64,000 nucleotides of DNA from Streptomyces echinatus (GTDB lineage: Bacteria > Actinomycetota > Actinomycetes > Streptomycetales > Streptomycetaceae), in the NCBI RefSeq assembly GCF_014203595.1, contig NZ_JACHJK010000006.1, positions 1-64,000 of the forward strand. The letters run 5' to 3'. Positions 8,281 through 15,843 of the stretch are shown one piece after another. Below the pieces are notes generated by a model. It worked only from the letters and a program-made list of their open reading frames with translations. It had not been told where the DNA came from and ran no database searches. The position numbers and the translations under genes were made by a program. Every line of letters begins with the position of its first letter. The first letter of the stretch is position 1.

Positions 8281-9177
8281 TTACGCGAGGCCCGCGGCGA
8301 CGGCCTTCTCGGTGGCCGCACGCACCGCGGCCTCCTGGTCGGGCAGCAACGGTACGCGGGGCGGGCGCACCGGGCCGCCGTACCGCCCGGCCACGTCCAT
8401 GGAGAGCTTGATCGCCTGGACGAACTCCACCTTCGAGTCCCAGCGCAGCAGCGGGTGCAGCTGCCGGTACAGGGGGAGCGCGGTGTCGAGGTCGCCGGCC
8501 GTCGCGGCGCGGTACAGCTCCGCCGAGGCGCGCGGCAGCGCGTTGGGGTAGCCGGCCACCCAGCCCTTGGCGCCGGCCGCCGCCAGCTCCAGCAGCACGT
8601 CGTCGGCTCCGATCAGCAGATCGAGCTCCGGTGCGAGTTCGGCGATCCGGTAGGCGCGGCGGACATCACCGGAGAACTCCTTGACGGCGTGCACGAGCCC
8701 CTCGCCGTGCAGCCGGGCGAGGAGTTCGGGCACCAGGTCGACCTTGGTGTCGATCGGGTTGTTGTACGCCACCACCGGCAGGCCGGCCTGCGCGACCTCG
8801 GTGTAGTGGGCGACGACGGAACGCTCGTCGGCGCGGTAGGCGTTGGGCGGCAGCAGCATCACCGAGGCGCAGCCGGCCTCGGCCGCCTGCTCGGCCCAGC
8901 GGCGGGCCTCGGTGGAGCCGTACGCGGCGACGCCCGGCATCACCCGCTCCCCGCCGATCGCGGCCACGGCGGTCTCCACCACCCGGGCGCGCTCCTCGGG
9001 GGTGAGCACCTGGTACTCGCCGAGGGAGCCGTTCGGTACGACGCCGTCGCAGCCGTTCGCGACGAGCCAGGCACAGTGCTCGGCGTAGCGGTCGTGGTCG
9101 ACGGAGAGGTCGTCGCGGAGCGGGAGGGCGGTGGCGACGAGGATGCCACGCCAGGGACGGTTCTCGGGGTGCGTCAT
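8281..9177 (-). CDS. DapA-family lyase, probable 1-pyrroline-4-hydroxy-2-carboxylate deaminase
   Basis: A 298-residue TIM-barrel Schiff-base aldolase/deaminase of the dihydrodipicolinate synthase family. Visible are PNGSLGEYQVLTPEER (the GTTGE-like loop, with S in place of T), the active-site tyrosine in VVAYNNPID and the Schiff-base lysine in HAVKEFSGD. In hydroxyproline catabolism this family deaminates 1-pyrroline-4-hydroxy-2-carboxylate to 2-oxoglutarate semialdehyde. Lysine biosynthesis is unlikely given the neighbours. The ATG at 9177 follows GAGGGA at six bases. A TAATAT box lies inside the operator-like motif upstream, so this gene probably begins its own transcript. No 2-oxoglutarate semialdehyde dehydrogenase was found in the window. 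Confidence 0.88.
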   Translation of the reverse strand: MTHPENRPWRGILVATALPLRDDLSVDHDRYAEHCAWLVANGCDGVVPNGSLGEYQVLTPEERARVVETAVAAIGGERVMPGVAAYGSTEARRWAEQAAEAGCASVMLLPPNAYRADERSVVAHYTEVAQAGLPVVAYNNPIDTKVDLVPELLARLHGEGLVHAVKEFSGDVRRAYRIAELAPELDLLIGADDVLLELAAAGAKGWVAGYPNALPRASAELYRAATAGDLDTALPLYRQLHPLLRWDSKVEFVQAIKLSMDVAGRYGGPVRPPRVPLLPDQEAAVRAATEKAVAAGLA

Positions 9178-9200
9178 GGGCGATCCCTCATTCAATGGGG

Positions 9201-9216
9201 TGTGACATATTACTGG
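9201..9216. promoter_or_regulatory. Operator-like site upstream of the deaminase unit
   Basis: TGTGACATATTACTGG lies about 25 bp upstream of the deaminase start and matches 15 of 16 bases of the site at 12203-12218. Read toward the deaminase gene it contains a TAATAT -10-like box. It is the probable target of the GntR regulator encoded in the operon. Confidence 0.65.
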
Positions 9217-9246
9217 TGTCGGTGCGGAGGAACGGGGCGGCGGGTC

Positions 9247-10749
9247 TCAGTCCGTTTCCGGCGGACCGGCGTCCGCCACCGGGTGGCCGACCTCCGCCGC
9301 CGTACGGCCGACCTCCGCCTCCGCAAGGTCGTCACCGGTCTCCGGCAGGCCGGTGTCCGTGTCCGGCAGGGCGGCCAGGACGCCGAGCGGTACCGGACGG
9401 GCGAGCGGCCGGCGCCCCGCGGTGAGCGGGCAGCCGGTCAGACCCGCCACCGCCGGAGCGCACATCCGGCCCTGGCACCAGCCCATCCCGGCCCGCGAGA
9501 GCAGTTTCACGGTGCGCAGGTCCCCGGCGCCGAGCGGGTCCACGGCGCCGCGCACCTCCCCGGCGGTGACCTCCTCGCAGCGGCACACCACCGTCTCGTC
9601 CGGAAGCCGTTCCGCCCAGCCCGCCGGCGGCGCGTACACCGCGTCGAGGGCGGCGGCGAACTCCCGCAGCCGGGTCCTGGCCCGGCCGGCGGCGGCCCAA
9701 CGGCGCGGGTCGGGGGCGGTGCCGCGCAGCCGGGCCGCGGCCGAGCGTCCGGCGATGTGCCCCTCGGCGAGCGCGAGCGCGGCCCCGCCGATCCCGGTGG
9801 CCTCTCCCGCGGCCCAGACGCCGGGCACGTCGGTGCGCTGCTCGTCGTCGACCCGTACGGCGGTGCCCGACAGGGAGCAGCCGAGGGTCTCGGCGAGGTC
9901 GGTGTGCGGCAGCATGCCGTGGCCGACGGCGAGGGTGTCGCAGCGGATCCGGCGGTAGCTCCCCGGCCGGAGGCTGCCGTCCCGGTCGAGCGCCGCCACC
10001 GTCACCGCCTCCAGCCGGTCGGTGCCGTGCGCCGCCACCACCGTGCACCGGGTCAGGACGCGTACCCCGTGCCGCAGCAGCCGGGCCGCGTATCCGGCGC
10101 CTTCGGCGAGTTTGCCCGGCTGGGCGGCCAGGGCGGGTGCCTGGCGCAGCAGCGCGGCGGGACCCGCGGACTCGGCCAGCGCCGCGACCCGGGCACCGGC
10201 CGCGGCGAGCCCGCCGGCCACCGGCAGCAGCAGCGGGCCGGTCCCGGCGACCACGGCCGTCCGTCCGGGCAGCACCAGGCCGCCCTTGAGCATGGCCTGC
10301 GCGCCGCCCGCCGTGACGACGCCGGGCAGGGTCCAGCCCGGGAAGGGCAGCACCCGTTCGTAGCCGCCGGTGGCGAGCAGCACGGCGTCGGCGCGGACCA
10401 CGACGCCCTCCTCCTGCGCCGGGCCGCGCAGGGCGTGCACACCGAACACCCCCGCGGCCGGATCCCGCGCCACACACCACACATGATGATCCGTCAGGTG
10501 AAGGATGCGGCCGGCCGCGCGGTGCCGGTCGAGGCCGGCCCGCAGCCGTTCCCAGGTGCGCCACTGGTGGTGCAGCGCCTGGGGCCGGCGGGCGCCGAGG
10601 GCGGCGGCCGGCTGCCGGTAGAACTGTCCGCCCGCCTGCTCGGCGGCGTCGACGAGGGTGACCCGCACGCCCCGTTCGGCCGCCGCCAGGGCCGCGGCGA
10701 GGCCGGCCGGGCCCGCGCCGACGACGGCGAGACGCGGTCGCTCAGTCAT
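9247..10749 (-). CDS. D-hydroxyproline dehydrogenase, FAD/[2Fe-2S] alpha-like subunit
   Basis: A 500-residue NAD(P)/FAD-type oxidoreductase. The N-terminal Rossmann motif is VVGAGPAGLAAALAAAERG, a second dinucleotide fold is TAVVAGTGPLLLPVAGGLAAAG, and the FAD-binding GVWAAGEATGIGG lies near residue 330. A BFD-like ferredoxin domain follows, with four cysteines in VVCRCEEVT and MGWCQGRMCAP. This is the layout of the HcnB/OoxA subunit of D-hydroxyproline, opine or cyanide-type dehydrogenases. Its start overlaps the small [2Fe-2S] subunit by 8 bp, and the DAO-like beta subunit is upstream, making a three-subunit membrane-linked dehydrogenase. The last ~45 residues are acidic, low-complexity and probably disordered. 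Confidence 0.9.
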   Translation of the reverse strand: MTERPRLAVVGAGPAGLAAALAAAERGVRVTLVDAAEQAGGQFYRQPAAALGARRPQALHHQWRTWERLRAGLDRHRAAGRILHLTDHHVWCVARDPAAGVFGVHALRGPAQEEGVVVRADAVLLATGGYERVLPFPGWTLPGVVTAGGAQAMLKGGLVLPGRTAVVAGTGPLLLPVAGGLAAAGARVAALAESAGPAALLRQAPALAAQPGKLAEGAGYAARLLRHGVRVLTRCTVVAAHGTDRLEAVTVAALDRDGSLRPGSYRRIRCDTLAVGHGMLPHTDLAETLGCSLSGTAVRVDDEQRTDVPGVWAAGEATGIGGAALALAEGHIAGRSAAARLRGTAPDPRRWAAAGRARTRLREFAAALDAVYAPPAGWAERLPDETVVCRCEEVTAGEVRGAVDPLGAGDLRTVKLLSRAGMGWCQGRMCAPAVAGLTGCPLTAGRRPLARPVPLGVLAALPDTDTGLPETGDDLAEAEVGRTAAEVGHPVADAGPPETD

Positions 10750-11044
10750 CGTCCCGTCCCGTCCCCTCCTGCGTGCGGATCACATCGCCGGGGCGTACCG
10801 GCACCAGACAGGCCCGTTGGTTCGGCCGGCCGTTGACGGTCACCAGGCAGTCGAAGCACACCCCGATCCCGCAGAACACCCCGCGGGGCCGGCCGGCGCC
10901 CCGGGTGCTGCGCCAGGCCGTCACGCCCGCCGCCCACAGCGCCGCCGCGACCGTCTGGCCCGGCAGCGCCGCGAGGGGCCGGCCGTCGAAGGTGACGGTG
11001 CGGGAAGCGCCCGGCCGGGCCCGGACCAGTTCCATGGGATTCAC
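10742..11044 (-). CDS. Small [2Fe-2S] subunit of D-hydroxyproline dehydrogenase (HcnA-like)
   Basis: A 100-residue ferredoxin-like protein. It has FDGRPLAALPGQTVAAAL at the N terminus and the cluster ligands GVFCGIGVCFDCLVTVNG plus a later cysteine in NQRACLVPV, the Fer2_4 pattern of HcnA/OoxA gamma subunits. The GTG at 11044 overlaps the stop of the upstream FAD subunit in a GTGA arrangement, with GGAGG eight bases before it. The 3' end overlaps the next gene start by 8 bp. It passes electrons between the two flavin subunits. Confidence 0.9.
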   Translation of the reverse strand: MNPMELVRARPGASRTVTFDGRPLAALPGQTVAAALWAAGVTAWRSTRGAGRPRGVFCGIGVCFDCLVTVNGRPNQRACLVPVRPGDVIRTQEGTGRDDD

Positions 11045-12201
11045 CGGGCATCGCCTCCATCGGTGTCGAACCGTTCCGGCCGGAACGGCGCGGGATCCAG
11101 CTCCGGGGTCTTCCCGGTGAGCGCCTGTGCGACCAACCGCCCGGTGCCGGTGGCGAGTCCGATGCCGGCCCCCTCGTGTCCGCAGGCGTGGAACAGGCCG
11201 GGCGCCCGCGGGTCGGGGCCGATGGCCGGCAGGTGGTCGGGCAGATAGGGGCGGAAGCCCGCGTACGTGCGCAGCGCGCGGACCCGCTCCAGGAACGGGA
11301 ACAGCCCGATCGCCCCGGCGGCGAGCGCCCGTACCGCGGGCAGGGAGAGCGAGCGGTCGAAGCCCACCCTCTCCCGGGTGGCGCCGATCAGCACCGGTCC
11401 CGCGGCCGTGCCCTCCACGACCGGTGAGGTGCGCAGGGCGGCGGAGTCGCTGGCGACGTCGGCCACATAGTCCGCGGCGTACACCTTGTGCCGGACCGTC
11501 CGCGGCAGAGGTTCGGTGACCAGGACGAAGCCGCGCCGGGGCAGCACCGGCAGCCGGACGCCGGCGAGCGCCGCGAGGTCGCCGCCCCAGGTGCCGGCGG
11601 CGTTCACCACCGCCGGGGCGTGGATGTCGCCGCGGTCGGTGCGCACGCCGTACACCGTGCCGTCCGCCGCGCGCAGCACGCCGGTCACGGTGTGGCCCGG
11701 GTGCAGCCGGGCGCCGGAGGCGCGGAGCAGCCGGGCGGCCGCGAGCGCGGGCATGACCTGGGCGTCCTGCGGATAGTGCACGCCGCCCGCCATGCCCGGC
11801 GCCAAGTGCGGTTCCAGTTCCGGCAGTCGGTCCGCGTCGACCGGTTCGGCCGTGACGCCGGCGGTGCGCTGACCCGCGGCGAAGTCCCGCAGCGCGGCCA
11901 GGACGCCGGGAGTCGAGGCGACCACCAGGCCGCCCTTGGGCTCGTACTCGATCGCGGCGCCCAGTTCGTCGCCCAGTTCGGCCCACAACCGGGCGGACAG
12001 CAGGGCGAGTCGCAGTTCCGGGCCCGGTTCCTTGTCGGAGACGAGCAGATTGCCCTCGCCGGCGCCGGTGGTGCCGCCGGCCACCGGACCCCGGTCCACC
12101 ACCCTCACGTCGAGGCCGGACCGGGCGGCGTACAGCGCACAGGCCGCGCCCACCATGCCGGCTCCGACGACCACGACATCGCAGGTCAGTCGCTTCGCCA
12201 C
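11041..12201 (-). CDS. D-hydroxyproline dehydrogenase, DAO-family FAD beta-like subunit
   Basis: A 386-residue FAD-dependent amine oxidoreductase of the DAO fold. It carries VVVVGAGMVGAACALYAARSG, the TTGAGEGNLLVSD loop after the second strand, the conserved VVNAAGTWGG and the C-terminal FHACGHEGAGIGLATGTGRLVA. It is predicted to oxidise cis-4-hydroxy-D-proline to 1-pyrroline-4-hydroxy-2-carboxylate together with the two downstream overlapping subunits. It is the first gene of the operon. The GTG at 12201 has no ribosome binding site: a CATAGT box ends seven bases before it and the operator motif abuts the codon, so a leaderless transcript is likely. Confidence 0.9.
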   Translation of the reverse strand: MAKRLTCDVVVVGAGMVGAACALYAARSGLDVRVVDRGPVAGGTTGAGEGNLLVSDKEPGPELRLALLSARLWAELGDELGAAIEYEPKGGLVVASTPGVLAALRDFAAGQRTAGVTAEPVDADRLPELEPHLAPGMAGGVHYPQDAQVMPALAAARLLRASGARLHPGHTVTGVLRAADGTVYGVRTDRGDIHAPAVVNAAGTWGGDLAALAGVRLPVLPRRGFVLVTEPLPRTVRHKVYAADYVADVASDSAALRTSPVVEGTAAGPVLIGATRERVGFDRSLSLPAVRALAAGAIGLFPFLERVRALRTYAGFRPYLPDHLPAIGPDPRAPGLFHACGHEGAGIGLATGTGRLVAQALTGKTPELDPAPFRPERFDTDGGDAR

Positions 12202-12202
12202 G

Positions 12203-12218
12203 CCAGTACTATGTCACA
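12203..12218. promoter_or_regulatory. Operator-like site abutting the dehydrogenase operon start
   Basis: On the minus strand this reads TGTGACATAGTACTGG, matching the site at 9201-9216 at 15 of 16 positions. The core ATGTCACAT at 12211-12219 is a perfect palindrome about the central base. A CATAGT -10 box overlaps it, so bound repressor would occlude RNA polymerase. Confidence 0.65.
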
Positions 12219-12320
12219 TGTCTCTCTCGCTGAGGAGACCCCGCACCGTTCGGGCGCGCCCGGCCGCGCGCCCTCGACCGCCCTCGTCACCCGCCCGGAG
12301 TCCCAGGCGTGGACGCCCCC

Positions 12321-12349
12321 TTGACGTCGTACGGAGCCGGATCGACACT
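12321..12349 (+). promoter_or_regulatory. Promoter of the leader peptide 1 / GST-like unit
   Basis: TTGACG at 12321-12326 and GACACT at 12344-12349 are separated by 17 bp, a plausible sigma-HrdB promoter. It would give a start near 12356, about 30 bases before the leader ORF. Confidence 0.5.
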
Positions 12350-12384
12350 CCAGGAAGGGAATCCTAGTGAACGGGTAGGGAATC

Positions 12385-12507
12385 ATGACGCGCCGCGAGA
12401 CGGGCACCGGCCGGACACGCCGGACGCCGTTGTGCGCCCCCCTGCTCACCTCCCGCCGCCACATCGACCTCCAGCGCGTCTGCAGCGCGATCAGCCGCCA
12501 CCGCTGA
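12385..12507 (+). CDS. Cysteine-type leader peptide 1 (regulatory uORF)
   Basis: A 40-residue ORF starting at ATG 12385 after TAGGGA and ending SRRHIDLQRVCSAISRHR. The HIDLQRV core followed by a cysteine is the signature of the actinobacterial 'putative leader peptide' family found upstream of sulfur-assimilation genes. In mycobacteria, cysteine-coding leader ORFs are known to act as cysteine-responsive attenuators. Cysteines here are at residues 17 and 33. It lies 79 bp before the GST-like gene and most likely tunes its expression by ribosome stalling. Confidence 0.8.
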   Translation: MTRRETGTGRTRRTPLCAPLLTSRRHIDLQRVCSAISRHR

Positions 12508-12586
12508 ACCGGGCCCCTCGCCCGCCGCCGGCCGGCCGCGCCCGTGCCTGAGCACCCGTCCGCACGCCCACGACCCGGGGAGAGCC

Positions 12587-13474
12587 ATGTCCGTCACTCC
12601 GCTCGCCGCCGTCCCCTCCGCCCGTCGCCCCGCCCCCGTCTTCCGGGGCCGGATCGGCCGGGACGCGCGCAGCGGCCACTACGCCGTGCCGCACCGCTAC
12701 CGGCTCCATCTGTCGACCGCGTGCCCCGAGGGGCTGAGCCTCGCCGTCGGGCACAGCCTGCTCGGACTGGGCGCCAGCTGTCCGGTCACCCTCCTGCCCC
12801 CGGTCCCGGACTGTCCGGGCGGCGGCCACGCGGCGCTGCGCCCGCTGTACGAGGCGAGCGCCCACCACTACACCGGCCCGGCGCTCGCGCCCGTCCTCAG
12901 CGACGACTGGTCCGGACGCATCGTCAGCACCCACACCCCCGAGATCCTGCGCGACCTGGACCGGTTCCGGCACGACGGCCGCACCCGCCTGTATCCCGCC
13001 GGCCTGGAGTCCGTGATCGAGGCGGTGGAGCGGATGTGCGCCGAGGGCATCGAAGCGGCGGCCCAGCGCGCCGGCCGGGCCGGCGCCGGTCCCGAGGAGC
13101 GGTCCGCCGCGCTCGACGTGCTGCTGGACACCCTGGGCCGGCTGGAACGGCGGCTGAGTGAGGAGGAGTACCTGGCCGACGGCCGGCTCACCGCCGCCGA
13201 CATCGAGCTCTGGGTCTCCCTGGTGCAACTGGACACCGTCCACCGCTGCCACCTCGACGCCGCCGCCGTCCACCGCATCGCCGGCCACCGCGCGCTGTGG
13301 GCCTACGCCCGGCGTCTGGCCGCCCGTCCCGCCTTCGGCCGCCATCTCGACCTCGACGGCATCGCCCGCCGCCACCACGGCCGCTGCCAGGGACTGGAGG
13401 CCGCCGGAGCCGCGGTCCAGATCCTGGACTGGGCGAGCCACGCCGCGGGCTCCCCGGACACTCCTCGCAGGTGA
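12587..13474 (+). CDS. GST-like protein, glutathionyl-hydroquinone reductase (Xi class) family
   Basis: A 295-residue thioredoxin-fold plus GST C-terminal helical protein. The N-terminal segment HLSTACPEGLSLAVGHSLLGL matches the CPWAHR active-site cysteine region of the YqjG/ECM4 family, with P retained but WAH lost. The C-terminal domain contains DVLLDTLGRLERRLSEEEYLADGRLTAADIELW, the usual GST_C motif (quoted by key residues LADG-LT-AD). Streptomyces makes mycothiol rather than glutathione, so a mycothiol or cysteine conjugate is the more likely substrate. The ATG follows GGGGAGAG. It is downstream of a cysteine-type leader ORF, which places it under sulfur control. Confidence 0.8.
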   Translation: MSVTPLAAVPSARRPAPVFRGRIGRDARSGHYAVPHRYRLHLSTACPEGLSLAVGHSLLGLGASCPVTLLPPVPDCPGGGHAALRPLYEASAHHYTGPALAPVLSDDWSGRIVSTHTPEILRDLDRFRHDGRTRLYPAGLESVIEAVERMCAEGIEAAAQRAGRAGAGPEERSAALDVLLDTLGRLERRLSEEEYLADGRLTAADIELWVSLVQLDTVHRCHLDAAAVHRIAGHRALWAYARRLAARPAFGRHLDLDGIARRHHGRCQGLEAAGAAVQILDWASHAAGSPDTPRR

Positions 13475-13509
13475 GAGCGTCCCTTCCGGGTCCACCTGTC
13501 GGACGGCCG

Positions 13510-13539
13510 TTGACATTCGAACGGGCAACTGCCTTACTT
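13510..13539 (+). promoter_or_regulatory. Promoter ahead of the SAM-IV riboswitch
   Basis: A consensus TTGACA at 13510-13515 is followed after 17-18 bp by CTTACTT. Transcription would begin near 13545, just before P1 of the riboswitch, which fits a riboswitch leader. Confidence 0.6.
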
Positions 13540-13551
13540 ACGGCCCAAGAA

Positions 13552-13675
13552 CGGTCATGAGCGTCAGCGCCAAGCCCTGGCTCGCTGACCGGCAACCCTC
13601 GCACCGCGGTGGGGTGCCCCAGGTGACGACCGGACCGGACGACGTTCTCGGTAAGCGCGAGGCCCCACGGGGCCG
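13552..13675 (+). promoter_or_regulatory. SAM-IV riboswitch
   Basis: The stretch reproduces the actinobacterial SAM-IV consensus: GGTCATGAG, then CAGCGCCAAGCCC, GCTGACCGGCAACCCTC, CCGCGGTGGGGTGCCCC and GGTGA before GACC. P1 pairs CGGTC at 13552-13556 with GACCG at 13628-13632. A further hairpin (GGCCCC/GGGGCC) near 13661-13674 is in the place of the extra 3' element that distinguishes SAM-IV from SAM-I. It is followed by a second leader ORF and the ABC transporter operon, so S-adenosylmethionine abundance should reduce transporter expression. The 3' boundary is approximate. Confidence 0.93.
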
Positions 13676-13695
13676 GAACAGTGACAGGTGACGCC

Positions 13696-13845
13696 ATGGA
13701 CGCAGCTCCCAGGACGGCCGCGAGCCGTTCCCAGGGCCGCGTACCGTCGTCCGCCGGTCTGCTCGTCGCCGACCGCGCCGTCGATCTGCTCCGCGTGAAC
13801 AGCGCACTGTGTACCGCGCCGGGCTCTGCCCGCCGCCAGGGCTGA
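13696..13845 (+). CDS. Cysteine-type leader peptide 2 (regulatory uORF)
   Basis: A 49-residue ORF with the core DRAVDLLRVNSALCTAPG, a divergent form of the HIDLxRVxSALC leader family in which RAVDLLRV replaces RHIDLQRV. The single cysteine, at residue 39, follows the core. ATG 13696 follows AGGTGA. It begins about 20 bases after the SAM-IV element and ends 171 bp before the permease gene, so a SAM sensor and a predicted cysteine-responsive attenuator lie in series on one transcript. The ORF call rests on the conserved core and ribosome binding site. Confidence 0.75.
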   Translation: MDAAPRTAASRSQGRVPSSAGLLVADRAVDLLRVNSALCTAPGSARRQG

Positions 13846-14016
13846 CCTCTCCTTCCAGCCCCCGCGTTCCCGCCGCGCACCCTCCGCCCGGTGTGCCGTT
13901 GTCCGCCCAGCCCCCGGTTCCGCGCCGGCCCGTGGGCCACCTCGTGCCGTAGCGCCGACGTGGCCCACGCCCGCCCGTCCGCGGCCCCGGGGTGTCCGAC
14001 TCCGCCGGAGCCCCTC

Positions 14017-15000
14017 ATGAGTGAACCCCCAGGCGCCGCCGTCTCCCTCGCCGAGGCGCCCACATCCACCGACATCCCGTCAAGAAAGCTGACCGCTCAG
14101 CGAGTTCAGCCGTTGCGCCGGCCCGGCCGGTGGATCGTCACCGCCGTCGTCCTCGTCCTCGTCGCGCAGATCCTGCACGGGCTTGTCACCAACCCGTTCT
14201 ACCAGTGGGACCGCTTCCGCTACTGGTTCCTGCGCCCGACCGTCCTCGACGGCCTCCTCGTCACCCTCGAAGTCGCCGCGCTCAGCGCCGTCCTGGGCCT
14301 CCTCGGCGGCATCCTGCTGGCACTCGGCCGGCTCTCCGGAAGCCCCGTGCTGCGCGCGGTCAGCTGGACGTACACCTGGCTGTTCCGCTCCATACCGCTG
14401 ATCGTCGTGCTGATCTTCCTGTACAACTTCAGCGCCCTGTACAGGACACTGAGCCTGGGTGTGCCCTTCGGACCGGCCTTCATCAGCTTCGACGAGTCGA
14501 AGCTGGCCACCGACATGACCATCGCCGTCATCGGCCTCAGCCTCAACGAGGCGGCCTACGCGGCCGAAGTGGTCCGCGGCGGCGTCCTCTCCGTCGACCA
14601 GGGACAGCACGAGGCGGCCGCCGCGCTCGGCCTGCCCCGCGGCTACCAGTTCCGCAGAATCGTCTTCCCGCAGGCCCTCAGGTCCATCACCCCGAACTAC
14701 GTCAACCAGCTGATCGGCCTGATCAAGAGCACGTCCCTGGTGTTCTACGTCTCCCTGCTCGACCTGTTCGGCTCGGTGCAGTCGATGGGCAACACCTACC
14801 CCGGCGACATCGTGCCGCTGCTGATGGTCGCCACCGTCTGGTATCTGATCCTCACCAGCGCCGTGTCCGTCGTCCAGTTCTACGTCGAGCGGTACTACGC
14901 CCGGGGCGCCACGCGCTCCCTGCCGCCGACCCCGTTGCAACAAGCCCGGACCGCACTGACCGAGCTGCGGGCCCGGCTGCGCAGGGAGGCCGCCGTATGA
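14017..15000 (+). CDS. Polar amino acid ABC transporter permease (TcyL/M-like)
   Basis: A 327-residue inner-membrane permease. After a ~45-residue cytoplasmic N terminus there are about five helices. The HisM/GlnP family start is VLDGLLVTLEVAALSAVLGLL, and the EAA loop for ATPase contact is HEAAAALGLPRGYQFRRIVFPQAL, where the second half is the signature FPQALR-I-P. The ATG at 14017 follows CGGAG at seven bases. Context (SAM-IV riboswitch, cysteine leader, downstream GNAT and flavin monooxygenases) points to cystine or S-substituted cysteine import, as in the Bacillus tcyJKLMN/yxeMNO systems. A single permease gene implies a homodimer. Confidence 0.93.
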   Translation: MSEPPGAAVSLAEAPTSTDIPSRKLTAQRVQPLRRPGRWIVTAVVLVLVAQILHGLVTNPFYQWDRFRYWFLRPTVLDGLLVTLEVAALSAVLGLLGGILLALGRLSGSPVLRAVSWTYTWLFRSIPLIVVLIFLYNFSALYRTLSLGVPFGPAFISFDESKLATDMTIAVIGLSLNEAAYAAEVVRGGVLSVDQGQHEAAAALGLPRGYQFRRIVFPQALRSITPNYVNQLIGLIKSTSLVFYVSLLDLFGSVQSMGNTYPGDIVPLLMVATVWYLILTSAVSVVQFYVERYYARGATRSLPPTPLQQARTALTELRARLRREAAV

Positions 15001-15788
15001 CCACCGCCCCGATCCTGGAGAAGACCGCACCCGCCGCGCTGGAGGTGCACGACGTCCACAAGTGGTACGGCACCCACCGCGTGCTCGACGGCATCGACCT
15101 GACCGTCCGCCCCGGCGAGGTCACGGTGATCCTCGGCCCGTCCGGCTCCGGCAAGTCGACCCTGCTCCGGGTCGTCAACCACCTGGAGAAGCCCGAGATC
15201 GGCCACGTCAGCGTGGGCGGCGAACTCATCGGGGTGAAGCGGCACGGAGGACGGCTGAGGGAACTCAGCGAGCGCGCCATCCTCGCCCAGCGGAGCCGTA
15301 TCGGCTTCGTCTTCCAGAACTTCAACCTCTTCCCGCACCTGACCGTCCTCGACAACGTCGCCGCCGCCCCCGTCGCCACCGGCAGGCTGAGCAGGCCGGC
15401 GGCCCGGGAGCTCGCCCGCGAACTGCTCGAACGCGTCGGTCTCGGCGACCGCACCGGCGCCTACCCGCGGCAGCTGTCCGGCGGTCAGCAGCAGCGCGTG
15501 GCCATCGCCCGCGCGCTCGCCCTGCGGCCCGGGATCATCCTCTTCGACGAGCCGACCTCGGCGCTCGACCCCGAACTCGTCGGCGAGGTGCTGGCCGTCA
15601 TCAAGGACCTCGCGACCAGCGGTACCACGCTCGTCATCGTCACCCACGAGATCGGCTTCGCCCGCGAGGTCGCCGACCGGGTCGTCTTCATCGACGCCGG
15701 CCGGATCGTCGAACAGGGCCCGCCCGCCCAGGTGCTGGACAATCCCCGGCACGAACGGACCCGGGACTTCCTCGGCAAGGTCCTCTGA
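14997..15788 (+). CDS. Polar amino acid ABC transporter ATP-binding protein
   Basis: A 263-residue ATPase that energises the importer. The Walker A motif is GPSGSGKST, the Q loop FVFQNFNLFPHLTVLDN, the signature LSGGQQQRVAIARAL, Walker B IILFDEPTSALDPELVGEV, and the switch histidine VTHEIGFAREV, all typical of the GlnQ/HisP family. A stretch IGVKRHGGRLRELSERA sits between the first two motifs, as in many amino-acid ATPases. The ATG overlaps the permease stop (ATGA), indicating translational coupling. Confidence 0.95.
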   Translation: MTTAPILEKTAPAALEVHDVHKWYGTHRVLDGIDLTVRPGEVTVILGPSGSGKSTLLRVVNHLEKPEIGHVSVGGELIGVKRHGGRLRELSERAILAQRSRIGFVFQNFNLFPHLTVLDNVAAAPVATGRLSRPAARELARELLERVGLGDRTGAYPRQLSGGQQQRVAIARALALRPGIILFDEPTSALDPELVGEVLAVIKDLATSGTTLVIVTHEIGFAREVADRVVFIDAGRIVEQGPPAQVLDNPRHERTRDFLGKVL

Positions 15789-15843
15789 CCTCGCCCCGCC
15801 CCGCAATGAGACTCCAGAAAGATCCCGAAAGACAAGGACAGCC

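Noticed and set aside
8281..9177. Annotation as lysine-biosynthetic dihydrodipicolinate synthase (dapA)
   Set aside because: It is operonic with a hydroxyproline epimerase and D-hydroxyproline dehydrogenase, and the GTTGE motif is changed, so the catabolic deaminase is a better call.
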